The position numbers were made by a program, and so were the translations under genes. 45,053 nt of DNA from contig JAPLWM010000002.1 of NCBI GenBank assembly GCA_026396575.1, positions 1 to 45,053 on the forward strand. The letters are read 5' to 3'. The notes below the pieces were generated by a model that did not search any database, was not told the DNA's origin, and saw only the letters and a program-made list of their open reading frames with translations. This DNA is from Candidatus Komeilibacteria bacterium. Its GTDB lineage: Bacteria > Patescibacteriota > Patescibacteriia > UBA1558 > UBA10009. Each line of letters starts with the position of its first letter. Positions within the stretch are counted from its first letter, which is position 1. Positions 17,192 to 25,737 of this stretch are shown piece after piece.

Positions 17192-17695
17192 ATGAGCATG
17201 CTTGGTTTGCATAATTTAAAAACAGCTCCCGGTTCCAAAAAAAGAAAATTGCGCTTAGGCCGAGGCAACGCTTCGGGCAAAGGCAATTATTCGGGCAAAG
17301 GCGGCAAGGGCCAGCGCGCCCGCGCCAGCGGCAAAAAAGGCTTGGTTTTAAAAGGCGTTAAAACCTATATCAGGCGCATTCCCAAAAAAGGCGGTTTTTT
17401 GGGTTTGCAGATCAGGCCGGCCGTGCTTAATTTATTGGATCTGGATAGGGCTTTTTTAAACGGCGAAACGGTCACCAACTCTTCCTTGGCCCATAAAGGC
17501 CTGATTAACGACAGAAACACCAAGGTTAAAATTTTGGGTTCCGGCGTTTTAAGTAAAAAGCTTACAGTTAAACTCCAGGCGTTTTCAGAAACGGCCAAAG
17601 ATGCTATTGTAAAGGCTGGCGGTACAGCCGAAATAATCAGCCGGAAATTAGATAAAAATCAGCTTAAACAACAGGCCAAAAAAGCCCAAAGCTAG
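17192..17695 (+). CDS. rplO: Ribosomal protein L15 (uL15)
   Basis: 167 residues. A late 50S assembly protein. The Gly/Lys-rich N-terminal arm is clear (RLGRGNASGKGNYSGKGGKGQRARASGKKG), followed by YIRRIPKKGGF and the C-terminal KVKILGSGVLSKKLTVKLQAFSETAKDAIVKAGG. It comes directly after rpsE, with only nine bases between, so there is no room for rpmD. Confidence 0.96.
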   Translation: MSMLGLHNLKTAPGSKKRKLRLGRGNASGKGNYSGKGGKGQRARASGKKGLVLKGVKTYIRRIPKKGGFLGLQIRPAVLNLLDLDRAFLNGETVTNSSLAHKGLINDRNTKVKILGSGVLSKKLTVKLQAFSETAKDAIVKAGGTAEIISRKLDKNQLKQQAKKAQS

Positions 17696-17710
17696 CGTTT
17701 TTAAAAAATT

Positions 17711-18982
17711 ATGCTGGAAAAATTGCAACAAATTTGGAAAGCCAAGGATTTACGGAATAACATTATTTTCGTGCTGTTGATGCTGGTGATTTTCCGGCTG
17801 GCCGCCCATGTGCCCATTCCAGGCGTTAATGTCCAGAATTTAAGGGAGTTTTTCGCCCAGAACCAGATTTTGGGCTTATTGAACGTTTTCTCCGGCGGCG
17901 GACTTTCCAATTTTTCTATTATCATGCTGGGCGTCGGCCCTTATATTACCGCTTCCATTATTTTTCAGCTTTTGGCCATGATTGTGCCGTCGCTCGAGGC
18001 CATGTCCAAAGAAGAAGCGGGCCAGCATAAAATTAACCAGTATACCAGAATTATTACGGTGCCCTTGGCCGCTTTATCCGGCTATGGTTTTATTACCCTG
18101 TTGCAGCGCCAAGGCAACAATTTAATTACCACCTTAACCACCTCGCAGTGGATTAGCGCCCTGATTACCGTAATTGCCGGAACGATTTTTTTAATGTGGC
18201 TGGGCGAGCTGATTTCGGAAAAGAAAGTGGGCAACGGCATTTCTTTGTTGATTTTTGCCGGCATTGTTTCCCGCCTGCCCAGCAGCTTTCAGCAAACTTT
18301 GGCGACTTTTGACGCTTCCCAGTTTTTAAATTTATTGGTTTTTATCGCCATCGCCCTGGTAACCATTACGGTAGTGGTAATTATTACCGAAGCCCAGCGG
18401 AATATTCCGGTAAACTATGCCAAGCAAATCAGAGGCAACCGGATGTATGGCGGCGTTTCCAGCCACTTGCCATTAAGGGTTAATATGGCTGGCGTTATTC
18501 CCATTATTTTTGCCATTTCCATTATTTTGTTTCCGCCCATGGTGGGACAGTTTTTTGTTAACGCTTCCACCGCCTGGATTGCCGGTACCGCCCGCTTTGT
18601 CATCAATCTTTTCCAAAACCAGCTTTTTTACGGCATCATTTATTTTGTTTTGGTTTTTGCCTTTACTTATTTTTACACTTACGTTATTTTTCATCCTTTC
18701 CAGATTTCGGAAAATTTGCAAAAACAGGGCGGCTTTATTCCGGGCATCAGGCCGGGGCGGCACACGGCCGATTATTTGCAGATTACCGTCAATAAAATTT
18801 TATTGGCCGGCGCTTTGTTTTTGAGCGTGGTGGCGGTTTTACCTATTATTATGCAAAGCATTACCGGCACCGGAAGCTTGGTAATCGGCGGCACCAGCTT
18901 ATTAATCGTGGTTTCGGTGGTTATTGAAACGGTTAAACAGGTTGATTCACAGCTGACTATGCGCGATTACGAGGGTTTATAA
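17711..18982 (+). CDS. secY: Protein translocase subunit SecY
   Basis: 423 residues, ten membrane segments. SecY is the pore of the Sec export channel. Conserved parts include RLAAHVPIPGVN, FSGGGLSNFSIIMLGVGPYITASIIFQLL, the loop EAQRNIPVNYAKQIRG, HLPLRVNMAGVIPIIFA, and the C5 loop QKQGGFIPGIRPGRHTADYL. It closes the ribosomal operon, as in most bacteria, and a terminator follows. Confidence 0.98.
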   Translation: MLEKLQQIWKAKDLRNNIIFVLLMLVIFRLAAHVPIPGVNVQNLREFFAQNQILGLLNVFSGGGLSNFSIIMLGVGPYITASIIFQLLAMIVPSLEAMSKEEAGQHKINQYTRIITVPLAALSGYGFITLLQRQGNNLITTLTTSQWISALITVIAGTIFLMWLGELISEKKVGNGISLLIFAGIVSRLPSSFQQTLATFDASQFLNLLVFIAIALVTITVVVIITEAQRNIPVNYAKQIRGNRMYGGVSSHLPLRVNMAGVIPIIFAISIILFPPMVGQFFVNASTAWIAGTARFVINLFQNQLFYGIIYFVLVFAFTYFYTYVIFHPFQISENLQKQGGFIPGIRPGRHTADYLQITVNKILLAGALFLSVVAVLPIIMQSITGTGSLVIGGTSLLIVVSVVIETVKQVDSQLTMRDYEGL

Positions 18983-19008
18983 AATTATAATTTTACGACA
19001 AAATAAAC

Positions 19009-19036
19009 AAATCCGTCTTTAATAGGCGGATTTTTT
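19009..19036 (+). terminator. Intrinsic terminator after secY
   Basis: AAATCCGTCT pairs with AGGCGGATT (one G-U pair) over the loop TTAAT and is followed by six T. It marks the end of the S10/spc transcription unit. Confidence 0.8.
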
Positions 19037-19060
19037 GCTAAGATTAGCCAAACTTTGTGG

Positions 19061-19089
19061 TTGAAAAAAAAATTTAAAAATGATATAAT
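19061..19089 (+). promoter_or_regulatory. Promoter of adk, probably leaderless
   Basis: TTGAAA (19061-19066), a 17-base spacer and TATAAT (19084-19089). The adk ATG lies eight bases after the box, so the mRNA would begin at or just before the start codon. Confidence 0.8.
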
Positions 19090-19097
19090 ATTAACGT

Positions 19098-19730
19098 ATG
19101 AAAATTATTATCTTCGGCCCGCAAGGTTCGGGCAAAGGCACGCAAGCCGATATTTTGGCGGAAAGGTTAAACATCTGTCATATTACCATGGGCGATCTTT
19201 TGCGCACCGAAGCCAAATCCGGTTCGGAGCTGGGCCAAAAAATCAACGGTTTTATCAATGACGGCCAACTAGTGCCGGATGAAATTGTTTTAACCCTGCT
19301 TAAGGAAAGAGTGATTATGTCGGATTGTGGCTTAGGTTATATTTTAGACGGTTTTCCCAGAAATTTAGATCAGATTAAACTTATAGGAGATGTCATTAAA
19401 GCCGAGGTGGCTTTGGAAATTTGGATCTCGGACGAAGAAGCGATCAGAAGAATTATTGATCGCCGCTCCTGCCCCAAGTGCGGTGCGGTTTATCATTTAA
19501 AATACCATGCGCCAAAAACATTGGGCCGGTGCGATAAATGCCAGTCCGAATTAATGATCAGGGACGACGACAAGGAAGAGGTTATTAAAAAACGCCTTAA
19601 TGTTTATCATCAGCAAACCGAACCTTTGATAAAATATTATCAGGATCAGGGTATTTATATAAAAATCAACGGCATGCCTTCGATTCCCGAAGTAACCAAG
19701 GAAATTTTTGCCAAATTAAAGTTAAGCTAG
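19098..19730 (+). CDS. adk: Adenylate kinase, zinc-lid type
   Basis: 210 residues. It interconverts AMP + ATP and 2 ADP. The P-loop is GPQGSGKGTQ (residues 7-16). The AMP-binding part has TMGDLLR and LDGFPRN. The lid has a four-cysteine zinc site (CPKC, then CDKC about 17 residues on), as in Gram-positive adenylate kinases. DRRSC marks the lid start. secY-adk-map is a common gene order; here it is split by a Nudix gene and a terminator. Confidence 0.97.
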   Translation: MKIIIFGPQGSGKGTQADILAERLNICHITMGDLLRTEAKSGSELGQKINGFINDGQLVPDEIVLTLLKERVIMSDCGLGYILDGFPRNLDQIKLIGDVIKAEVALEIWISDEEAIRRIIDRRSCPKCGAVYHLKYHAPKTLGRCDKCQSELMIRDDDKEEVIKKRLNVYHQQTEPLIKYYQDQGIYIKINGMPSIPEVTKEIFAKLKLS

Positions 19731-19731
19731 C

Positions 19732-20136
19732 ATGGCTCAAAATTTTATTGATAAACTTGCCTATATCTGCCTAAAGCATCAGGAGATTTTAGTGGCTTTA
19801 AATAAAGGTAATGATACTTATTACATACCCGGGGGCAAAAGAGAAAGCCAGGAAACAAATGAGCAGGCCTTAATCAGGGAAGTAAAAGAGGAACTTAATG
19901 TTAATTTGATTCCTGAAACGATTAAATATTATGGAACGTTTGAGGCGCAGGCTCATAACAAGCCAATCGGCACCATTATTCGGATGACCTGCTTTACCGC
20001 AGATTTTATCGGGGAGGTAAAACCCAGTAACGAAATTCAGGATATTGCTTATTATACCTATGCCCAGCGGGATATTATTGGGCCGGTAGATCAAATTATT
20101 TTTGACGATTTAAAAATAAAGAAACTAATTAATTAA
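19732..20136 (+). CDS. Nudix hydrolase
   Basis: 134 residues. The Nudix box is complete except one position: GGKRESQETNEQALIREVKEELNV, where the usual Gly after EE is Asn or Leu. The family cleaves nucleoside diphosphates linked to other groups, such as oxidised nucleotides or NDP-sugars; the substrate cannot be predicted. It starts one base after adk ends and is followed four bases later by map, so the three form one operon. Confidence 0.88.
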   Translation: MAQNFIDKLAYICLKHQEILVALNKGNDTYYIPGGKRESQETNEQALIREVKEELNVNLIPETIKYYGTFEAQAHNKPIGTIIRMTCFTADFIGEVKPSNEIQDIAYYTYAQRDIIGPVDQIIFDDLKIKKLIN

Positions 20137-20140
20137 ACAG

Positions 20141-20902
20141 ATGTCGGGAATTACGATAAAAACTTCGGCAGAGATAAAAAAATTAAGAGCCGGCGGAAAA
20201 ATTTTGGCAAAAATTATTAAGCAGCTGGGCCGGGCCGCTAAGGCAGGCACCACCACTTTGGAATTGGACAGCCTAGCCAGAAAGCTGATTTTAGATTACG
20301 GAGCTACTCCTTCGTTTGAGAATTTCGGCGAACCGCCTTATCCGGCGGTTTTATGCGCTTCTAATAACGAAGGCATCGTCCACTGTATTCCGGATAACGA
20401 AAAATTAAAAGAGGGCGATATTTTAGGCCTGGATCTGGGCATTTGGTACCAGGGTTTATGTACCGATATGGCCATTACCGTGCCAGTGGGCAAGGTTTCA
20501 GCGGCTGCCAAAAAATTACTTAAAGTTACTCAAAAATCTTTAGAGTTAGCCATTCAACAGGTAAAACCGGACAAAACCATCGGCGATATCGGCTATGCCG
20601 TGCAAACTTACGTTGAACAGAACGGTTTTGGCGTGGTGCGCCGCTTGGTAGGCCACGGCGTTGGCTATGGGGTTCATGAAGAACCGCGCATTCCTAACTT
20701 TGGCAAGCCTGGCCAGGGCCAAGTTTTAAAAGAAGGCATGGTTATAGCCATTGAACCCATGGTTACGGCCGGGCATTTTGAAATTGAGGTTTTGGCCAAC
20801 AATTGGAATATCGTTACTGCCGACCGCAGCTTGGCCGCGCATTTTGAGCACACCGTGGCGGTTACCAAAAACGGCTGTGAAATTTTAACCCGCCTTCGCT
20901 AA
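20141..20902 (+). CDS. map: Methionine aminopeptidase, type I
   Basis: 253 residues. It removes the initiator methionine from new proteins. The five metal ligands are visible in DLGIWYQGLCTDMAI (two Asp), GHGVGYGVHEEPRIPNFG (His), AIEPMVTAG (Glu) and FEHTVAVT (Glu). There is no N-terminal zinc extension. The last codons and the stop lie at the edge of a palindromic repeat at 20891-20958, which may have replaced the original 3' end. Confidence 0.96.
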   Translation: MSGITIKTSAEIKKLRAGGKILAKIIKQLGRAAKAGTTTLELDSLARKLILDYGATPSFENFGEPPYPAVLCASNNEGIVHCIPDNEKLKEGDILGLDLGIWYQGLCTDMAITVPVGKVSAAAKKLLKVTQKSLELAIQQVKPDKTIGDIGYAVQTYVEQNGFGVVRRLVGHGVGYGVHEEPRIPNFGKPGQGQVLKEGMVIAIEPMVTAGHFEIEVLANNWNIVTADRSLAAHFEHTVAVTKNGCEILTRLR

Positions 20903-20958
20903 AGCTTTCAGCCTTCGTAGCCGAAGTGGCTACTTCGGCGAAGTAGGCTCGGCGAGGT
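20891..20958. repeat. GC-rich palindromic repeat after map
   Basis: Nested inverted repeats in CGCCTTCGC...GGCGAGG, with an inner GTAGCC/GGCTAC stem, belong to the CTTCGC/GGCGG palindrome family scattered through this window. It covers the map stop codon and most of the map-ruvX gap. Confidence 0.6.
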
Positions 20959-20974
20959 AAACCCGATAAATATC

Positions 20975-21391
20975 ATGAAAAATATTTTAGGCATTGATTA
21001 CGGTTCCAGCAAAGTGGGCTTGGCTTTGGGCGATAGCGAAACCAAGCTGGCTTCGCCTTTTAAAGTTATTGCTCCGGCCGATTTGTTTTTGGAAATCGAG
21101 CGTTTAATTGAGCACCGCGGCTTGGATTTGGCGGTCATGGGTTTGCCCTTGGGTTTAAACAGCCAGGAAACGGAACAAACCAAAGAAGTGCGGCAGTTTG
21201 CCGCCGAATTGGCGGAAAAAATCAGCATTCCTTTGGTGTTTGAAGACGAACGATTTTCCACCGCTCAGGCAAAAAAAGAGGGTAAGGCTAGCCCCACGAA
21301 GCGCGAAGCGCGAAGTGGGGATGACGCCGTGGCCGCCATGTATATTTTACAATCTTATTTGGACCGGACCTATGGATTTGGTAATTCTTAA
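20975..21391 (+). CDS. ruvX: Holliday junction resolvase-like protein RuvX (YqgF)
   Basis: 138 residues, RNase H fold. The family processes the 5' end of pre-16S rRNA and is called a putative Holliday junction resolvase. Visible are GIDYGSSKVGLALGD (first catalytic Asp, about residue 6), VMGLPLGLNS, and FEDERFSTAQAKK (Glu/Asp). The C-terminal Asp is in SGDDAVAAMYILQSYLD. Between these last blocks the residues SPTKREARSGD are coded by a palindrome at 21292-21320, apparently inserted DNA read in frame. Confidence 0.92.
   Translation: MKNILGIDYGSSKVGLALGDSETKLASPFKVIAPADLFLEIERLIEHRGLDLAVMGLPLGLNSQETEQTKEVRQFAAELAEKISIPLVFEDERFSTAQAKKEGKASPTKREARSGDDAVAAMYILQSYLDRTYGFGNS
21292..21320. repeat. 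Palindrome inside ruvX
   Basis: CCCCAC (21292-21297) pairs with GTGGGG (21315-21320) around GAAGCGCGAAGCGCGAA. The AAGCGC-type core is shared with the intergenic palindromes near the tRNA genes. It stays in frame with ruvX. Confidence 0.65.
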
Positions 21392-22421
21392 AAATTATCT
21401 CTTGCCTTTTTTGGCCGCTTTTTTTATTTCCTTGATTTTAACTTTTTTAATCCGCCGCCTAAGCTTGGCTTTAAAAATCATTGACCAGCCCAAAGAACCA
21501 AGGAAAATTCATCAGTTTCCCGTGCCGCTGTTGGGAGGCTTGGCCGTTTATTTCACTTTTTTGCTGGTAACTTTGGTTTTTTACCAGGCCGGTTATTTGC
21601 TGGACGGCAAAATTAAGCCCGCCTATTTATTGGCCATGTTAATCGCCGGCGCTGTCTTAATGGTCGGCGGTTATTTTGACGATAAGTACAAGTTAAAGCC
21701 GATCCAGCAATTTATTTGCCCGGTGCTGGCGGTGTTGATTGTTTTAGCTTCGGGCCTTGCCATCGGCTATGTTTCCAATCCTTTGGGCGGGCTGTGGTAT
21801 TTGGCCGGAACTTTTTGGTCGCCGTTGTTGATTTTTGTCTGGCTGTTGGGCATGATGTATACCACCAAGTTTTTGGACGGTTTGGACGGTTTGGTAACCG
21901 GCATCAGCGCTATCGGCGCCATTATCTTGTTTTTAGTCAGCTTATTTTGGGATGTGCCCTTAAGCGGGACATCTATTTTATGCTTGATTTTAGCTGGCGC
22001 GGCCTTTGGGTTTTTGGTCTGGAATTTTTATCCGGCCAAGATTTTTTTGGGCGAGGGAGGCAGTTTGTTCTTGGGTTTTAGCTTGGGCGTTTTGTCCATT
22101 ATTTCCGGGGCTAAAATCGCCACCGCTTTGTTAATTATGGGCATTCCCATTTTGGATGTGGCTTGGGTAATTATCCGGCGCATTTTCAAGGAAAAAAAAT
22201 CGGCCTTTTTGGGCGATGCCAAGCATTTGCACTTTAGGTTGCTCTCGGCCGGCTTAAATCAGCGCCAGGCGGTTTTATTGTTGTATTTATTAACCTTGGT
22301 TTTTGGCGCCGCTTCCTTGTTCCAGCAAACCGTTGGCAAGCTGGTAACTTTGGGCATTTTGCTTTTAACCATGGTTTTGCTGGGCTGGTGGGTGATTTAC
22401 AGATATAAAAAAAGAGCTTAA
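21372..22421 (+). CDS. Glycosyltransferase family 4 (WecA/TagO/MraY-like) sugar-1-phosphate transferase
   Basis: 349 residues, about ten membrane segments. The family moves a sugar phosphate from a UDP-sugar onto undecaprenyl phosphate, the first step of cell-wall polymer or surface glycan synthesis. Visible motifs are GGYFDDKYKL (Mg2+-binding DD), TTKFLDGLDGLVTG, FLGEGGSLFLGF and the cytoplasmic KHLHFRLLSAGL loop, nearer WecA/TagO than MraY. The frame is open back to 21198, but the ATG at 21372 gives the membrane start and overlaps ruvX by only 20 bases. The sugar is unknown. Confidence 0.88.
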   Translation: MDLVILKNYLLPFLAAFFISLILTFLIRRLSLALKIIDQPKEPRKIHQFPVPLLGGLAVYFTFLLVTLVFYQAGYLLDGKIKPAYLLAMLIAGAVLMVGGYFDDKYKLKPIQQFICPVLAVLIVLASGLAIGYVSNPLGGLWYLAGTFWSPLLIFVWLLGMMYTTKFLDGLDGLVTGISAIGAIILFLVSLFWDVPLSGTSILCLILAGAAFGFLVWNFYPAKIFLGEGGSLFLGFSLGVLSIISGAKIATALLIMGIPILDVAWVIIRRIFKEKKSAFLGDAKHLHFRLLSAGLNQRQAVLLLYLLTLVFGAASLFQQTVGKLVTLGILLLTMVLLGWWVIYRYKKRA

Positions 22422-22423
22422 TT

Positions 22424-22858
22424 ATGCGCAAATTTTCGGCGGTTTTATTCGCCTTATTAATTTTAGGCGGTTGCGGTTTGGCTCAAAAAATGGAAACCGC
22501 TTCTTTAAAAATTGGCAATATCGCTTTAACGGTGGAAGTAGCCAAAACGCCAAGCCAAATGGCTCAAGGCCTTTCCGGCCGCACCGATTTGTGCGCCTCT
22601 TGCGGCATGCTGTTTAGTTATAACGATTCGGCCATTAGGACTTTTTGGATGAAAAATATGAATTTTCCTTTGGATTTTATTTGGATTTCCGGCCAGAAAA
22701 TAGTCGGCCTATCTCAAAATGTGCCAATAACCGATGAATCGGGCAAGGTAAAAATCCTAAGCTCTTTTAGGCCGGTTAACCGCGTTTTGGAGCTGTCTGC
22801 CGGCTGGATTGGCCAAAACAGCGTAAAAATAGGGGATTTGGTGCCAGGGCTTGACTAA
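22424..22858 (+). CDS. DUF192 lipoprotein
   Basis: 144 residues. It begins with a lipoprotein signal whose lipobox is LGGC (Cys17), so it is probably fixed to the outer face of the membrane. The rest is a DUF192 domain: VEVAKTPSQMAQGLSGRTDL, CGMLFSY and FWMKNMNFPLDFIWI are its typical blocks. The function of the family is unknown. It starts two bases after the WecA-like gene. Confidence 0.88.
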   Translation: MRKFSAVLFALLILGGCGLAQKMETASLKIGNIALTVEVAKTPSQMAQGLSGRTDLCASCGMLFSYNDSAIRTFWMKNMNFPLDFIWISGQKIVGLSQNVPITDESGKVKILSSFRPVNRVLELSAGWIGQNSVKIGDLVPGLD

Positions 22859-22880
22859 AACCGGGGTTTTGCGCTATAAT
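22851..22880 (+). promoter_or_regulatory. Promoter of rplU
   Basis: TTGACT (22851-22856) overlaps the last codons of the DUF192 gene. An 18-base spacer and a perfect TATAAT (22875-22880) follow. The leader to the ATG at 22913 is about 25 bases. Confidence 0.75.
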
Positions 22881-22912
22881 GCGCATAATTATTTACTAAA
22901 TTTAAGAAAAAT

Positions 22913-23224
22913 ATGAAACTAGCAGTTATTAAAACAGGCGGCAAGCAGTATCAGGTCAGCGAAGGCGATAAATTAAAAATTGAAAAAATCATCAAAGCCG
23001 AAGTCGGCTCAACGATTGATTTTGATGAAGTTTTATTGGTGGCCGACGGTGAGAAAGTGGAAATCGGCAAACCGACTTTAAACGTTAAGGTTACGGCTAA
23101 AGTTTTAGCTCAAGGCAAATCGGATAAAGTCAGGGTGGTAAAATACAAGCCCAAAGTTAGATACCATAAGGTTTTCGGGCACCGGCAGGCCTTTACCGAA
23201 GTCCAGATTGAACATATCGGATAA
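22913..23224 (+). CDS. rplU: Ribosomal protein L21 (bL21)
   Basis: 103 residues, standard length. A 50S protein. It shows AVIKTGGKQYQVSEGDKLKIEKI, the middle FDEVLLVADGEKVEIGKP and the C-terminal VVKYKPKVRYHKVFGHRQAFTEVQI. It is transcribed alone; the usual partner rpmA (L27) does not follow. Confidence 0.97.
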   Translation: MKLAVIKTGGKQYQVSEGDKLKIEKIIKAEVGSTIDFDEVLLVADGEKVEIGKPTLNVKVTAKVLAQGKSDKVRVVKYKPKVRYHKVFGHRQAFTEVQIEHIG

Positions 23225-23241
23225 CTTAATTTAAACAGAAA

Positions 23242-23370
23242 AAGGCCTTGCCTACAGTGTCATTGCGAGGAGCCGCGCGACGAAGCAATCCCATTGTTGA
23301 TACAATTAACATCGGGATTGCCACACCCCTTCGGGGCTCGCAATGACAGCGATAAGGCAAGGCCTTTTTT
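23242..23370. terminator. Convergent rplU/recR terminator with a palindromic repeat inserted in its loop
   Basis: GGCCTTGCC (23244-23252) and GGCAAGGCC (23356-23364) form the stem, with A-runs before and T-runs after, so it works on both strands. The roughly 100-base loop is itself a palindrome: TGTCATTGCGAG (from about 23258) to CGCAATGACA (23339-23348), with GCAATCCC/GGGATTGC inside. This resembles the GTCATTGCGAGG repeat found in many bacterial genomes. Confidence 0.75.
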
Positions 23371-23372
23371 AG

Positions 23373-23966
23373 TTATACTTCCCGTCGATTTTTTAGCGCG
23401 CTGCCCAGGGTTATTTCATCCGCGTATTCTATATCCGAGCCCGAGGGCAATCCTTTGGCCAGTCGGGTAATTTTAACATTGGGAGTTTTCAGAAGTTTTT
23501 GCAAATATAGTGAAGTTGATTCGCCTTCCAAATCCGGATTCAAGCCTAAAATAACTTCTTTGATTTTGCCGGACTTTACCCGGGCAATTAATTGAGTGAT
23601 GTTTAAGCTGTCCGGGCCGATGCCTTCCAAGGGATTAAGCACGCCGCCTAAAATATGGTAAGCGCCTTGGAATTCGCCGGTTTTTTCAATGGATTCCTGA
23701 TCCTGGCTTGAGGCCACCACGCAAACGGTTTGCTGATCGCGCATTTTATCGGTGCAAATCAGGCAGGGATCGGCTTGGGTCAAGTTTAAGCAAACGGAGC
23801 AGGTTTTTAAATCTTTTTTGGCTTCCACAATGGCGGTGGCCAAAACGTCCAGGTCCGCCTGCGGCTTGCCGACCAAATAAAAAGCCAGCCGGGCCGCCGT
23901 TTTGGGGCCGATGCCCGGCAGATGAGACAATTGCGCGATAAGTTTTTGCAAAGAATTGGGCAGCAT
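23373..23966 (-). CDS. recR: Recombination protein RecR
   Basis: 197 residues. RecR works with RecO/RecF to load RecA on gapped DNA. The N-terminal helix-hairpin-helix has LSHLPGIGPKTAARLAFYL (about residue 13). The zinc site is CSVCLNLTQADPCLIC. The Toprim region is VVASSQDQESIEKTGEFQGAYHILGG, and the end has GLPSGSDIEYADEITLGSAL. It follows ybaB without a gap: the ATG comes right after the ybaB stop codon. Confidence 0.96.
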   Translation of the reverse strand: MLPNSLQKLIAQLSHLPGIGPKTAARLAFYLVGKPQADLDVLATAIVEAKKDLKTCSVCLNLTQADPCLICTDKMRDQQTVCVVASSQDQESIEKTGEFQGAYHILGGVLNPLEGIGPDSLNITQLIARVKSGKIKEVILGLNPDLEGESTSLYLQKLLKTPNVKITRLAKGLPSGSDIEYADEITLGSALKNRREV

Positions 23967-24266
23967 TTAAGTAAGTCCGGGAATATTCAAGTTGCCGCTG
24001 GCTTTCATTTTTTCCACCATAATGCGCTGCACCTTGCCAATGGCTTCATTGTGCAGTTCCTTGATTATTTCTTCCAAGCGGGTTTTTCTTTCCGGGGTTA
24101 ACAGTTCCGGATTAAGATCCAATTTGATGATTTTTTGGTTGCCGTCCATAACCAAATTCACGCCTTGCTTTTCCAGAGTTACAGTTTCTTGCGCCAGCTG
24201 GTTTTGCAAGTTTTTGCCTTGTTGCCTTAATTCTTTAATTTGATTCAGTTTGGAAAAAACATTCAT
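23967..24266 (-). CDS. ybaB: YbaB/EbfC family nucleoid-associated protein
   Basis: 99 residues. The family forms small dimers that bind DNA and often sits beside recR, as here. The pattern is an N-terminal helix (KLNQIKELRQQGKNLQNQLAQ), a short sheet (VNLVMDGNQKIIKLDLNPEL), and a second helix ending in KVQRIMVEKMKASGNLNIPGL. The frame is open further upstream, into dnaB, but the ATG at 24266 gives the normal start. Confidence 0.92.
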   Translation of the reverse strand: MNVFSKLNQIKELRQQGKNLQNQLAQETVTLEKQGVNLVMDGNQKIIKLDLNPELLTPERKTRLEEIIKELHNEAIGKVQRIMVEKMKASGNLNIPGLT

Positions 24267-24270
24267 AAGT

Positions 24271-25656
24271 TTATTGATAATAGTTGTCTTGGGTTTTTTT
24301 ATCCAGGTTTTTAAAAGAAGTCCGCTGTTCGTCAAAAAACAGTTTAACCGAGCCGGTCGGGCCGTTGCGGTGTTTGGCAATATAGATTTCGGCGGTGTTT
24401 TTTTCTTCGGCCGTTAAATCTTCAATCCGGTATTTGCGGTCGGCCGATTTTCGGTAAATAAACATAACTACGTCCGCATCCTGCTCAATGGAACCGGATT
24501 CGCGCAAGTGGGCCAGTTTGGGAATAGCCGGGCCGGTTTGCTGTTCCACGGCGCGGGAAAGCTGGGACAGCGCCAAAACCGGAATGTTCAATTCGCGGGC
24601 AATGGCCTTTAAGGCCCTGGTAATTTCGGCCACTTCCTGAACGCGGTTATCGCTGTTAGAAGAACGGCCTTCCATTAATTGGAGGTAATCGATAATCAAG
24701 AGGCCTAGGCCATGTTCCAGTTTTAAGCGCCTGGCTTTGGTTCTTATTTCCATAATATTGGCCGTGGCGCTGTCGTCGATAAAAATCGGCGCTTCGGATA
24801 AAATGCCCATGGCGTGGCCGATTCTGGGGAAGTCGTCGTCTTCTTCGCGGTCCGATAAATGGCCGGTGCGCATTTTCCACAAGTCCACGCCGGCTTCGGC
24901 GCAAAGCAACCTATCCACCAGCTGTTCTTTGCTCATTTCCAAGCTGAACAGGCCAACCGGCACTTTTTCTTTGGTGGCCACTTGCCTGGCAATATCCAAA
25001 GCCAGCGAAGTTTTGCCTACCGAAGGCCGGGCCGCCAAAATAATCAAATCGGATTTTTGCAAGCCGGCCAGCTTGTTATCCAAGTCCGTAAAACCGGTGG
25101 CCAGGCCGCGCAGTTTGCCGCCCTGGCGGTGCAGTTCGTCAATGCGGTCAAAGGCCTCGGTTAAAACGTTTTTAATGGGAATGAAATTCTGCTTTAAATA
25201 TTTTTGGGAAATTTGGAAAAGCTTTTGTTCGGATTGGTCCAAAATGGCATCCACGTCTTCGGCTTCCTTGTAGCCCAGTTCGGTTATTTCGGCAGCGGCT
25301 TTAAGCAAGCGCCTAAGCGTCGCCCTTTTTTGCACCATTTCGGCGTAAGTGACCACATGGCTGGCTGTAGGCACGGCATTGGTTAAAGCGGCCAAATAGC
25401 CTTGCCCGCCCACCAGATCCAGCCGGTTTTTTTCGCGCAGGCGATTGGAGAGCGATAACAGGTCAATGGGCTCGCGCCTTTCGTACAGCTCGTACATGGC
25501 TTCCAAAATAAAGCCGTGGGCGTCTTTGTAAAAATCCTCGGGCCGCAAAATATCGGCCACTTTGGTAATAGCTTCCTTGTCTATTAATAAACAGCCCAAA
25601 ACCGACTGTTCGGCCTCAAGATTCTGGGGCGGTAGTTTTATTGACCCTTCACTCAT
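24271..25656 (-). CDS. dnaB: Replicative DNA helicase DnaB
   Basis: 461 residues. A hexameric helicase at the replication fork. The N-terminal domain starts PPQNLEAEQSVLGCLLID. The RecA-like domain has the Walker A motif ARPSVGKTS (Lys215), Walker B LLIIDYLQLM (about residues 322-331), and SQLSRAVEQ with RESGSIEQDADVV. No intein is present. It leads the minus-strand unit dnaB-ybaB-recR. Confidence 0.97.
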   Translation of the reverse strand: MSEGSIKLPPQNLEAEQSVLGCLLIDKEAITKVADILRPEDFYKDAHGFILEAMYELYERREPIDLLSLSNRLREKNRLDLVGGQGYLAALTNAVPTASHVVTYAEMVQKRATLRRLLKAAAEITELGYKEAEDVDAILDQSEQKLFQISQKYLKQNFIPIKNVLTEAFDRIDELHRQGGKLRGLATGFTDLDNKLAGLQKSDLIILAARPSVGKTSLALDIARQVATKEKVPVGLFSLEMSKEQLVDRLLCAEAGVDLWKMRTGHLSDREEDDDFPRIGHAMGILSEAPIFIDDSATANIMEIRTKARRLKLEHGLGLLIIDYLQLMEGRSSNSDNRVQEVAEITRALKAIARELNIPVLALSQLSRAVEQQTGPAIPKLAHLRESGSIEQDADVVMFIYRKSADRKYRIEDLTAEEKNTAEIYIAKHRNGPTGSVKLFFDEQRTSFKNLDKKTQDNYYQ

Positions 25657-25737
25657 ATCGGGCTTATTTTAACAGATAAATCTTTAATCAACAAATAGGG
25701 GATTTTGAACAGGTTTTACACTTTTACTGAACTACTA

